DNA of 8,931 nt from CALMEC01 sp031372145 (lineage in GTDB: Bacteria > Actinomycetota > Thermoleophilia > Miltoncostaeales > Miltoncostaeaceae), in assembly GCA_031372145.1 (NCBI GenBank), contig JANMKR010000229.1:1-8931 (forward strand), read 5' to 3'. Below the pieces are notes generated by a model. It did no database searches, was not told the DNA's origin, and was given only the letters and a program-made list of their open reading frames with translations. The translations under genes were made by a program, and so were the position numbers. Positions 1 to 6,525 of the stretch are shown in pieces (the first letter of the stretch is position 1; the number at the start of each line of letters is the position of its first letter).

Positions 1-1
1 C

Positions 2-664
2 CTCGGCCGCGTCGTCGTCAACATCGACCACCACCACGACAACGGCCGGTTCGGTGACCTCAACCTGATCGAGGGCGACGCGTCGAGCACCGCCGAGATC
101 GTCCTGCAGGTGCTCGACGCGGCCGGTTGGCCGTTGGACACGCACATCGCCGAAGCGCTGCATGTGGGACTTGTCACCGATACGGGCCGCCTGTCGTACT
201 CCAACGTCACCCCCGCAACCCTGCGGGCGGATGCACGGTTCGTCGAGGCCGGCATCGACGTTGCCGCGATCGCACGTCGCCTGTACGAGAACGTGCCCAT
301 CGAGCAGGCGCGCCTGATGGGCATCGTCTATTCGAAAGCCCAGGTGCTGTTGGACGGCGCGCTCGTCGTCGCCGTGCTCGACCTCACGGATTTTGCGGCC
401 GCGGGAACCGACGATGCCGATGGCGCCGCCGAAGCGCTGCGGGCGATCCGCGGCGCCGAGGTCGGTGCGCTCGTGCGCCACCTGCACGGCGGAGGACTCC
501 GCGCGTCGCTGCGTGCGGCGTCGGATCGCGTCGATGTCTCGGCGATTGCACGTGTCGAGGGAGGTGGCGGCCACCGGGCTGCAGCAGGGATGACGTCACA
601 GCGTTCGGCCGACGACTTCGTCGCGTGGCTTTCCATGCAGGTCAAGGCGCAGCTCGGTGGGTGA
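2..664 (+). CDS. nrnA: DHH/DHHA1 phosphoesterase, NrnA-like (5' end missing)
   Basis: Probable nanoRNase/pAp phosphatase that hydrolyses 2-5 nt RNAs and adenosine 3',5'-bisphosphate; some actinobacterial members also cleave cyclic dinucleotides. The open frame runs in from the left edge, so only the C-terminal ~220 residues are present. They begin just before the DHH signature, read as NIDHHHDN (bases 20-43), whose Asp and His residues bind the catalytic Mn ions. The FGDLN and ASSTAEIV segments typical of the family follow. Near the C-terminus VEGGGGHRAAAG (about bases 557-592) is the glycine-rich substrate-binding motif of DHHA1. Position just before truB fits the actinobacterial rbfA-nrnA-truB order, though rbfA would lie outside the window. 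The stop (662-664) overlaps the proposed truB start by 8 bases, suggesting translational coupling. Family assignment is firm; the preferred substrate cannot be read from sequence. Confidence 0.88.
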   Translation, partial: LGRVVVNIDHHHDNGRFGDLNLIEGDASSTAEIVLQVLDAAGWPLDTHIAEALHVGLVTDTGRLSYSNVTPATLRADARFVEAGIDVAAIARRLYENVPIEQARLMGIVYSKAQVLLDGALVVAVLDLTDFAAAGTDDADGAAEALRAIRGAEVGALVRHLHGGGLRASLRAASDRVDVSAIARVEGGGGHRAAAGMTSQRSADDFVAWLSMQVKAQLGG

Positions 665-1523
665 CTCGCCTGTGCCGTTCGGAATCTGGCTCGTGGACAA
701 ACCCGCGGGCCCGACGTCGCACGACGTCGTCGCGGGGATCCGCAAGCAGGTCGGCAAGGGCGTGCGGGTCGGACATGCCGGAACGCTCGATCCGTTCGCG
801 ACGGGGCTCCTTGTCGTCTTGATCGGCAAGGCGACGCGGCTCGTCCAGTACCTGACGGCGCTCGACAAGACCTATCGGGCGCGCATCCGGCTCGGCGCCA
901 CCTCCGCGACCGGTGACCCCGAAGGGCCGATCACCCAGACCGGCGAGCGGATTCCCGATCGGGCAAGGGTCGCTGAAACCGTATCGGGCCTGCCCGGCAC
1001 CCATCGCCAACAGGTGCCGGCGCTCGCGGCCGTCAAGGTGGGGGGCGAGCCGCTCTACCGCCGCACACGGCGGGGTGAGGCGGTCGACCTCCCAGCGCGC
1101 GACATCGTGATCACGGAGGCCCATCTCGTGGCCGACGACCTCGCCGACGGCTGGATCGACGTGGATGTGACGTGCTCCAAGGGCACCTACATCCGTCAGC
1201 TCGCGACCGACCTTGGTGATGCGCTCGGGTGCGGCGGCTACTGCGAGGAGCTGCGCCGTTCGGCGGTCGGTGGGATGCGGGTCGTCGACGCGGTTGCGCC
1301 CACCACCGTTCGCGCGTTCGGAGGCATCGATCCCCGGGTGGCGCTGGCGCCGATGCCCGAGCGAATCCTCGACGAGCGCGGCGCGAGCGACGTGTGCCAC
1401 GGTCGCGCGATCGAGGGTGACGCGGACGACGGTCCGTTCATGTTCGTGGCGGCCGGCCGGCTCATCGCGATCGGATACCCCAAGGGCAACGGGTGGCTGC
1501 AACCGCGGGTCGTGTTGGCATGA
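657..1523 (+). CDS. truB: tRNA pseudouridine(55) synthase TruB
   Basis: Isomerises U55 in the T-loop of tRNAs to pseudouridine in the cytoplasm. The N-terminus LVDKPAGPTSHDVV (residues 12-25) and GHAGTLDPFATG (39-50) are TruB signatures; Asp45 in GTLDP is the catalytic nucleophile. KGTYIRQLATDLG is the second conserved active-site segment, followed by ELRRSAVGGM. At 288 residues it has the usual bacterial length, with an actinobacterial-type C-terminal extension in place of a long PUA tail. The start is GTG at 657, overlapping the upstream stop, with AAGG (644-647) nine bases before it. An in-frame GTG at 672 would give MPFGIWLVDKPAG and is a credible alternative with GGTGG (656-660) upstream; the choice alters five residues only. 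It ends in an ATGA overlap with ribF. Confidence 0.95.
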   Translation: MGDSPVPFGIWLVDKPAGPTSHDVVAGIRKQVGKGVRVGHAGTLDPFATGLLVVLIGKATRLVQYLTALDKTYRARIRLGATSATGDPEGPITQTGERIPDRARVAETVSGLPGTHRQQVPALAAVKVGGEPLYRRTRRGEAVDLPARDIVITEAHLVADDLADGWIDVDVTCSKGTYIRQLATDLGDALGCGGYCEELRRSAVGGMRVVDAVAPTTVRAFGGIDPRVALAPMPERILDERGASDVCHGRAIEGDADDGPFMFVAAGRLIAIGYPKGNGWLQPRVVLA

Positions 1524-2473
1524 AGCGCTACCGCTCGATCGGCGAGCTGCCGATGACTGCGACGCATCGCGCAATCGCGATCGGTGCGTTCGACGGCGTC
1601 CACCTGGGGCACCGCGAGATCATCCGGATGGCGGTCGACGCCGCGACGCAACGAGGGCTGTCGTCGATGGTGATCACGTTCGATCCCAATCCCCTGGCCG
1701 TGCTGCGGCCCGAGTTCAAGACCACGGTGCTGACGAATTCACAGCTGCGGGCGCGGTTGATCGACGGGCTTGGGGTGGACGAGCTCTTGGAGATCCCGTT
1801 CACCACGGCATTCTCGCGCATCCGCTGGGACCGGTTTTGCGAGATGCTGGCAACGCCGCCGATCGGGGCACAGACGATCGCCGTCGGCCGCAACTTCCGC
1901 TTCGGCCACGGCGGGGAGGGCACCGCGGGAATGCTCCGCGACGCGGGCCGCCAACGCGGGATCGACGTGCAGATCCCAGGCCTTGTGACGAGTCCCGACG
2001 GCAAGCCGATTTCGTCGACGCGGGTGCGACGGCTCATCGCCCAGGGTGACATCGCCGATGCCAATATGCTGCTGGGCCGGGCCCATTGTCTCGACGGCAT
2101 CGTCATCCATGGTGACGGCCGTGGCGCCGGGCTCGGAATCCCCACGGCGAACATCGCTGTCAGCGGCCACGCGGCGATCCCCGGGCGTGGCGTCTACGCG
2201 GGGCGGGTCACCATCGGGGGGGCGACGTGGTCGGCGGCGATCAACGTCGGCATGGCTCCGACGTTTCGTGACGCGCACGACATCCGTGTGGAGGCCCTGT
2301 TGATCGACTACCCGGGTGGCGACCTGTACGACCTGCGCGCAAGCGTCGCGTTCATCGCGCACCTTCGTGGGGAGACCCGATTCTCGTCAGGTGACGCGCT
2401 TGTCGCGCAGATCACCAAGGACGTCGCACGGGCGCGCGAGATCGCCGCCGGTGCCGACGACCCCCTCTGCTAA
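1520..2473 (+). CDS. ribF: bifunctional riboflavin kinase / FAD synthetase RibF
   Basis: Phosphorylates riboflavin to FMN and adenylates FMN to FAD, supplying flavin cofactors. It is 317 residues, normal for the family. The N-terminal nucleotidyltransferase half shows GAFDGVHLGH (22-31), GRNFRFGHGGEG (123-134) and ISSTRVR (164-170). The C-terminal kinase half shows GRGAGLGIPTAN (200-211) and the catalytic Glu258 in RVEALLID, followed by GDLYD where GDLYG is common. One departure from consensus: the TF(D/E)PHP motif reads TFDPNP, with Asn57 in place of His. I chose ATG 1520, overlapping the truB stop as ATGA, over an in-frame GTG at 1493 that would lie inside truB and add nine residues absent from the family. 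No strong Shine-Dalgarno is visible, which fits coupling to truB. Confidence 0.94.
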   Translation: MKRYRSIGELPMTATHRAIAIGAFDGVHLGHREIIRMAVDAATQRGLSSMVITFDPNPLAVLRPEFKTTVLTNSQLRARLIDGLGVDELLEIPFTTAFSRIRWDRFCEMLATPPIGAQTIAVGRNFRFGHGGEGTAGMLRDAGRQRGIDVQIPGLVTSPDGKPISSTRVRRLIAQGDIADANMLLGRAHCLDGIVIHGDGRGAGLGIPTANIAVSGHAAIPGRGVYAGRVTIGGATWSAAINVGMAPTFRDAHDIRVEALLIDYPGGDLYDLRASVAFIAHLRGETRFSSGDALVAQITKDVARAREIAAGADDPLC

Positions 2474-2547
2474 CCTTGACGGCGTCTCATGGGACCCACG
2501 GCACGTTCCGGCATCACCCGCTGATGCTCTCGAGATGAATCGAATCG

Positions 2548-2616
2548 CCGTGGCCCCGAAACAATGTTGTCGACCCGGTGCGGGGGACGCTCAGTCCAGC
2601 TGCGCCGAGGCCATGG
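2548..2616 (+). promoter_or_regulatory. candidate rpsO leader stem next to the ribosome binding site
   Basis: Bases 2548-2555 (CCGTGGCC) pair with 2609-2616 (GGCCATGG) in eight consecutive pairs, one of them G-U. Two further pairs (2557-2607, 2558-2606) lie past a mismatch. The enclosed sequence can form a small CCCG-GTG-CGGG hairpin (2574-2584). The 3' arm ends two bases before the AGGAG at 2619. In several bacteria S15 binds its own mRNA leader and blocks translation, using structures that differ between phyla, so this is a plausible autoregulatory element. That is inference: no known S15-binding motif is matched exactly. The 152-base gap 2474-2625 also has a TTGACG (2476-2481) resembling a -35 box, but no convincing -10 at proper spacing. 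Confidence 0.3.
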
Positions 2617-2618
2617 AC

Positions 2619-2623
2619 AGGAG
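2619..2623 (+). promoter_or_regulatory. rpsO Shine-Dalgarno (start ambiguity)
   Basis: AGGAG is the clear ribosome binding site for rpsO. It lies only two bases before ATG 2626 but eight bases before the in-frame GTG at 2632. By spacing alone GTG 2632 is the better start; by protein length (89 versus 87 residues) and alignment to E. coli S15, ATG 2626 is better. Confidence 0.6.
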
Positions 2624-2625
2624 AA

Positions 2626-2895
2626 ATGATCGTGGACAAGGAAGCAAAGACCGGCGTCATCGAGACGCACCGGCGGCATGACACCGACACGGGTTCACCA
2701 CAGGTGCAGGTTGCAATCCTCACCGAGCGGATCAACCAGTTGACGGAGCATCTGAAGGAGCACAAGCACGACCACCACTCCAGGCGCGGCCTGTTGATGA
2801 TGGTCGGTCGTCGGCGCCGGTTGCTCAACTATCTGCAGCGCGTGGATCTTGACGGATACCGCGCGCTCATCGAGCGGCTCGGTCTGCGCCGGTAG
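2626..2895 (+). CDS. rpsO: 30S ribosomal protein S15
   Basis: Primary-binding small-subunit protein that recognises the central domain of 16S rRNA and nucleates assembly with S6/S18. At 89 residues it has exactly the length of E. coli S15 and can be aligned to it without gaps as far as I can recall that sequence. DTGSPQVQVAILT (21-33) is followed by the invariant HKHDHHSRRGLL segment that contacts rRNA, then a basic RRRRLLNYL stretch and a terminal IERLGLRR. Placement directly before pnp is the classic rpsO-pnp arrangement. The start is either ATG 2626 (chosen on length) or GTG 2632 (better spacing from AGGAG). A longer in-frame opening from 2578 is rejected because it precedes the ribosome binding site. 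Confidence 0.96.
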   Translation: MIVDKEAKTGVIETHRRHDTDTGSPQVQVAILTERINQLTEHLKEHKHDHHSRRGLLMMVGRRRRLLNYLQRVDLDGYRALIERLGLRR

Positions 2896-2915
2896 GGACG
2901 AAGGGACGAACGCGT

Positions 2916-2932
2916 CCGGCCATCCGGGCCGG
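2916..2932 (+). terminator. GC hairpin after rpsO
   Basis: CCGGCC (2916-2921) and GGCCGG (2927-2932) form a perfect six-pair, all-GC stem with a five-base loop, 20 bases after the rpsO stop. No T-run follows, so it is not a canonical intrinsic terminator. It could be a partial attenuator, a 3'-end stabiliser for rpsO mRNA, or a processing site in the rpsO-pnp transcript. Confidence 0.35.
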
Positions 2933-2943
2933 CGAATGGAACG

Positions 2944-2967
2944 CGCCCCGGCCAGGTGGCCAGGGCG
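2944..2967 (+). promoter_or_regulatory. pnp leader hairpin
   Basis: CGCCC (2944-2948) pairs with GGGCG (2963-2967) and GGCC (2950-2953) with GGCC (2958-2961). This gives nine pairs with one C-A mismatch and an AGGT tetraloop. It ends four bases before the pnp ribosome binding site AGGGGA (2972-2977). In E. coli the pnp leader carries a stem cut by RNase III, through which PNPase represses itself; the position here is analogous, but the sequence relationship is unproven. It could equally only modulate ribosome access. Confidence 0.4.
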
Positions 2968-2982
2968 AGACAGGGGATTGGA

Positions 2983-5184
2983 ATGGCAGTGGAGGTAGTG
3001 ACCGCAGAGATCGGTGAGCTTGCGATCTCGTTCGAGACGGGCCGACTCGCAAAGCAGGCAAGTGGTTCGGTTGTCGTCCGGGCCGGCGACAGCATGGTGC
3101 TCGTCACCGCCGTCGGACTCAGAGAGGCGCGTGAGGGCGCGGATTTCTTCCCCCTCACCGTCGACGTCGAAGAGCGCATGTACGCCGCGGGAAAGATCCC
3201 GGGCGGCTTCATCAAGCGGGAGAGCCGGCCGAGCGACCGCGCGACGCTCACGGCCCGCATGACCGACCGGCCGATCCGGCCGTTGTGGCCCAAGGGCTAC
3301 CGCAACGAGACGCAGGTCGTCGCGACCGTGTTGTCGACCGACCAGGTCAACGCATTCGACATCCTGTGCATCAACGGCGCATCGGCGGCGTTGATGATCT
3401 CGGACCTTCCGTTTCAGGGCCCCATCGGGGCGGTGCGCATCGGGCTGATCGACGACGAGTTCGTCATCAACCCGACGTTGCAGGAGATGGAGGAGTCGGA
3501 CCTCGATCTGATCGTCGCCGGTTCGGCCGACGCGATCTCGATGGTGGAGTCCGGTGCCAAGGAGGTCGACGAGGAGACGATCCTCGAGGCGCTCGCCATC
3601 GCGCACGACGAGATCAAGAAGCTCTGTGCCGCGCAGGAAGAGCTCCGCAAGAAGGCCGGCAAGGAGAAGTGGGTCGTCGCGCCGATCACGGTGGACCCCG
3701 ACGTGCTCGCCAAGGTCGAGTCCGCCGGGCGCGGTCTGCTCGAGGAGGCCACGCTGGAGCAACGCAAGCTCGAGCGACGCGACAAGGTCAGCACCGCAAA
3801 GGCGACGATCTCGGCCAAGGTCCTCGGCGACGAGCCCACGGCCGACGAGAAGTCGTCGTTCAACCGCGCGTTCGACGCGTTGCAGAAGGCGATCATCCGC
3901 AAGCGCATCGCGGTCGACAAGAGCCGCCCGGACGGGCGCGCAGCGGACGAGATCCGTCCGATCGCCTGCGAGACGACGGTTGCCCCGCGTGTGCACGGTT
4001 CCGGCCTGTTCACCCGTGGCGAGACCCAGGTCATGACCCTGCTCGCGCTCGGCACGCTCAAGGACGCCCAGCGTATCGACGGCATCGGAATCGAGACGTC
4101 CAAGCGCTACATCCACCATTACAACTTCCCGCCGTTCAGCGTGGGGGAGACCGGCTTCATGCGCGGCCCCAAGCGGCGCGATATCGGCCATGGCGCGCTC
4201 GCCGAGCGGGCGTTGCTGCCCATGATCCCGTCCGAGGAGGATTTCCCGTACACGCTCCGTCTCGTCAGCGAGACGCTCGAGAGCAACGGCTCCTCGTCGA
4301 TGGCATCGGTCTGCGGTTCGACGCTCGCCCTGCTCGACGCCGGTGTCAAGCTGACGCGACCGGTCGCGGGTATCGCGATGGGCCTCATCAAGGAGGGCGA
4401 CGACCACATCATCCTGAGCGACATCCAGGGTGACGAGGACCACCTCGGTGACATGGACTTCAAGATCGCCGGAACGTCCGAGGGCATCACCGCCCTGCAG
4501 ATGGACATCAAGATCCAGGGCGTCACGTTCGAGATCCTTCGGGACGCACTCGCGCAGGCCAAGGCCGGCCGGGAGCACATCCTGGGCATCATGAACGAGC
4601 ACATCTCGACGCCGCGCGAGGAGCTCTCGCCATGGGCCCCGCGGATCACCACGGTCAAGATCGAGCCCGAGAAGATCGGGGCGGTCATCGGCAAGGGCGG
4701 CGAGACCATCCGTGGCCTCGAGGCCGACTACGACGTCGAGATCTCGATCGAAGACGACGGTACCGTGCACGTCTACGGCGTGTCGGGTCTCAAGGCCGAG
4801 GAATGCGTCGAGGTCATCCGGCGCATGACCAAGGACGTCGAGGTCGGCGACACCTACACCGGTGCGAAGGTCGTCAAGACCACCGCGTTCGGTGCGTTCG
4901 TCGAGCTGACCAAGGGCGTCGACGGCCTGCTGCACATCTCGAACCTCTCGCGAGGCCGGGTCGAGAAGGTCGAAGACGTCGTCAACCGCGGGGACACCGT
5001 GGACGTGACGGTCGTCGAGGTCGACAAGGCCCGCGGCCGCATCGGCCTGCGCATCGTCGGCATGGAGGACGCCGACGGGGGCGGGGATGGTCCCGCAGCG
5101 AACGGCGCAGGTGAGTCCGATGGCGACGACGGCCCACGTCGCCGTCGCCGTCGCGTCAGCGCGAGCGACGTCGCGGGGGAATGA
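2983..5184 (+). CDS. pnp: polyribonucleotide nucleotidyltransferase (PNPase)
   Basis: Processive phosphorolytic 3'-5' exoribonuclease (reversibly a polymerase), a central enzyme of mRNA decay. It is 733 residues with the full domain order: first RNase PH domain (about 12-150, with TARMTDRPIRPLWPKG), helical linker (about 150-310), second RNase PH domain from DGRAADEIRP (317) through GSGLFTRGETQ, KH domain (about 557-615, GKGG at 570-573) and S1 domain (about 622-692, AFGAFVEL and GLLHIS). The metal-site residues Asp486, Asp492 and Lys494 in GDEDHLGDMDFK are all present. A short acidic/glycine tail then ends in six arginines. The start is ATG 2983, five bases after AGGGGA (2972-2977); an in-frame GTG at 2956 falls inside the leader hairpin and is not favoured. 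It ends in an ATGA overlap with the M16 gene. Confidence 0.97.
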   Translation: MAVEVVTAEIGELAISFETGRLAKQASGSVVVRAGDSMVLVTAVGLREAREGADFFPLTVDVEERMYAAGKIPGGFIKRESRPSDRATLTARMTDRPIRPLWPKGYRNETQVVATVLSTDQVNAFDILCINGASAALMISDLPFQGPIGAVRIGLIDDEFVINPTLQEMEESDLDLIVAGSADAISMVESGAKEVDEETILEALAIAHDEIKKLCAAQEELRKKAGKEKWVVAPITVDPDVLAKVESAGRGLLEEATLEQRKLERRDKVSTAKATISAKVLGDEPTADEKSSFNRAFDALQKAIIRKRIAVDKSRPDGRAADEIRPIACETTVAPRVHGSGLFTRGETQVMTLLALGTLKDAQRIDGIGIETSKRYIHHYNFPPFSVGETGFMRGPKRRDIGHGALAERALLPMIPSEEDFPYTLRLVSETLESNGSSSMASVCGSTLALLDAGVKLTRPVAGIAMGLIKEGDDHIILSDIQGDEDHLGDMDFKIAGTSEGITALQMDIKIQGVTFEILRDALAQAKAGREHILGIMNEHISTPREELSPWAPRITTVKIEPEKIGAVIGKGGETIRGLEADYDVEISIEDDGTVHVYGVSGLKAEECVEVIRRMTKDVEVGDTYTGAKVVKTTAFGAFVELTKGVDGLLHISNLSRGRVEKVEDVVNRGDTVDVTVVEVDKARGRIGLRIVGMEDADGGGDGPAANGAGESDGDDGPRRRRRRVSASDVAGE
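5137..5154 (+). repeat. CGTCGC x3 tandem hexamer in the pnp tail
   Basis: Three perfect copies of CGTCGC encode six consecutive arginines near the PNPase C-terminus by alternating CGT and CGC codons. Slippage would add or remove Arg pairs without shifting the frame. Confidence 0.75.
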
Positions 5185-6473
5185 CCGACCCGCAGATCAC
5201 GACGACCAGCGGGGGGCTCCGGGTCATCTCGGAGCCCCTCGCCGGTGTTCGTTCGGTCGCCCTCGGCATCTGGGTCGGGGTCGGCTCGCGCTTTGAGCGC
5301 GCGGAACAAGCGGGTATCTCCCACTTCATCGAGCACCTGTTGTTCAAGGGGACGCCCGACTACTCGGCACAACGCATCGCAGAGCTCTTCGACGGATTGG
5401 GCGGCGAGCTCAACGCGGCGACCGGGCGCGATTACACGGTCTTCTACACGCGGATCCTGGACGAGCACATCGACGAGGCCGTGCCGGTCCTGACCGACAT
5501 GCTGCAGCGCCCGGGATTCTTCGACCTCGATCAGGAGCGTGAGGTCGTCCTCGAAGAGATCGCGATGTACGACGACGATCCGGGTGACAAGGTTCACGAT
5601 CTGGTCGGCGCCGCGGTGTTCCCGGGCCAGTCCCTGGGCCGACCGGTCATCGGCACGGCGGACGTGATCTCCGGCGTCGACGTCGAGGGGCTTCGTGGCT
5701 ATTTCCGCGATCATTACACGGCACCGCGTATGGCATTGGCGGCCTCGGGCAACATCGACCACGAACGGCTCGTTGCCATCGGCGAAACGCTGTTGGGCGG
5801 GTTGCCGAGGTCGGGTGTGCCGGCGGAGTTCGAAGCCGCAGCACCCGGACCGCCGGTCCTGGTGCTGCACGAGAAGCCGACCGAGCAGTATCACCTGGCG
5901 TTCGGTGGTCCGGGAATCTCGCGCAACGACCAGCGCCGCCACACGCAGTCGGTCCTCGACACGATCCTGGGTGGCTCGATGAGCAGCCGGCTCTTCCAGG
6001 AGATCCGCGAGAAGCGCGGCCTGGCGTACTCGGTCGGGTCGTATTCGAGCAGCTACGCAGACGCAGGGCAGGTCGGCTTGTTCCTCGGCACCCGGGGCGA
6101 CAACCTCGAGACCGCGTGTCAAGTGATCAGCACCGAGCTGCGACGCCTCGCGTCGGACGAGGTCCCCGCCCTTGAGTTGCGCCGCGCAAAGGAGCATCTC
6201 AAAGGCCGGCTCGTGTTGTCGCTGGAAAGCCCGGCAATGCGCATGAACCGCCTTGGCCGCTCAGTCGTCACCGATACCGAGCTGCTCCCGATCGACGAGA
6301 TCATCGCACGGGTGGACGCGGTCAGCTCACAGGACGTGCAAGACCTGGCAGCGGAGTTCTGGCAGCCCGAGTCGTTCTCGCTGGCGGCGATTGGGCCCGA
6401 CGCCGACATCGTGCGCACCGCCGTGGACCGGTTCGCTCCGTCGCTCGCCAGCACGGGCGTCTCCGACTCGTAG
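5181..6473 (+). CDS. M16-family zinc metallopeptidase (MPP-beta/PepR-like)
   Basis: Cytoplasmic processing-type peptidase of the M16B group, 430 residues, the usual length for a single two-lobed subunit. The inverted zinc motif HxxEH is present as HFIEHLLFKGT (His48, Glu51, His52). The distal zinc ligand is probably a Glu of the VVLEEIAMYDDD segment (Glu125 or Glu126), so the enzyme looks active. The C-terminal lobe has the substrate-clasping signature SSRLFQEIREKRGLAYSVGSY. No signal peptide is seen. Its ATG lies in the pnp stop (ATGA), so translation is probably coupled. pnp followed by an M16 gene is common in Actinobacteria; the mycobacterial counterpart is annotated pepR. The physiological substrate is unknown. 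In many relatives dapB follows further along; here an unrelated permease does. Confidence 0.93.
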   Translation: MTDPQITTTSGGLRVISEPLAGVRSVALGIWVGVGSRFERAEQAGISHFIEHLLFKGTPDYSAQRIAELFDGLGGELNAATGRDYTVFYTRILDEHIDEAVPVLTDMLQRPGFFDLDQEREVVLEEIAMYDDDPGDKVHDLVGAAVFPGQSLGRPVIGTADVISGVDVEGLRGYFRDHYTAPRMALAASGNIDHERLVAIGETLLGGLPRSGVPAEFEAAAPGPPVLVLHEKPTEQYHLAFGGPGISRNDQRRHTQSVLDTILGGSMSSRLFQEIREKRGLAYSVGSYSSSYADAGQVGLFLGTRGDNLETACQVISTELRRLASDEVPALELRRAKEHLKGRLVLSLESPAMRMNRLGRSVVTDTELLPIDEIIARVDAVSSQDVQDLAAEFWQPESFSLAAIGPDADIVRTAVDRFAPSLASTGVSDS

Positions 6474-6483
6474 GACACGGCAG

Positions 6484-6505
6484 GGCGCGCGGGCGTCGCC
6501 GCGCC
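6484..6505 (+). terminator. GC hairpin after the M16 gene
   Basis: GGCGCG (6484-6489) and CGCGCC (6500-6505) form a six-pair all-GC stem with a ten-base loop, eleven bases past the M16 stop. There is no T-run, so termination is uncertain, but the position at the end of the conserved gene block suits a weak or factor-assisted terminator. Confidence 0.3.
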
Positions 6506-6511
6506 GGTGTG

Positions 6512-6517
6512 TATCGT
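6512..6517 (+). promoter_or_regulatory. -10-like element for a leaderless transcript
   Basis: TATCGT fits the TAnnnT form of actinobacterial -10 boxes and stands out in GC-rich surroundings. Its 3' end is eight bases before GTG 6526, so transcription would begin at or within a base or two of that start codon. No -35 match is seen at 16-18 bases upstream (around 6489-6494). Confidence 0.35.
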
Positions 6518-6525
6518 AGCCGCCC

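Noticed and set aside
2471..2504. Promoter for rpsO built on TTGACG (2476-2481)
   Set aside because: No TAnnnT-like -10 is found 16-18 bases downstream; the -35-like match alone is not enough.
2535..2681. Possible short upstream ORF (MNRIAVAPKQCCRPG...) overlapping rpsO
   Set aside because: It has no ribosome binding site and runs out of frame into rpsO. It is part of a longer non-coding frame beginning inside ribF, so a leader peptide is not supported.
2695..4935. A 746-codon open frame on the minus strand, antisense to rpsO and pnp
   Set aside because: Its product is low-complexity, rich in Arg, Asp, Leu and Gly, with no recognisable motif. It mirrors the GC-rich codon bias of pnp, whose product is unmistakable.
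4854..6197. A 447-codon minus-strand open frame antisense to the end of pnp and most of the M16 gene
   Set aside because: It is a codon-bias shadow: no family signature, while both sense genes carry full catalytic motifs.
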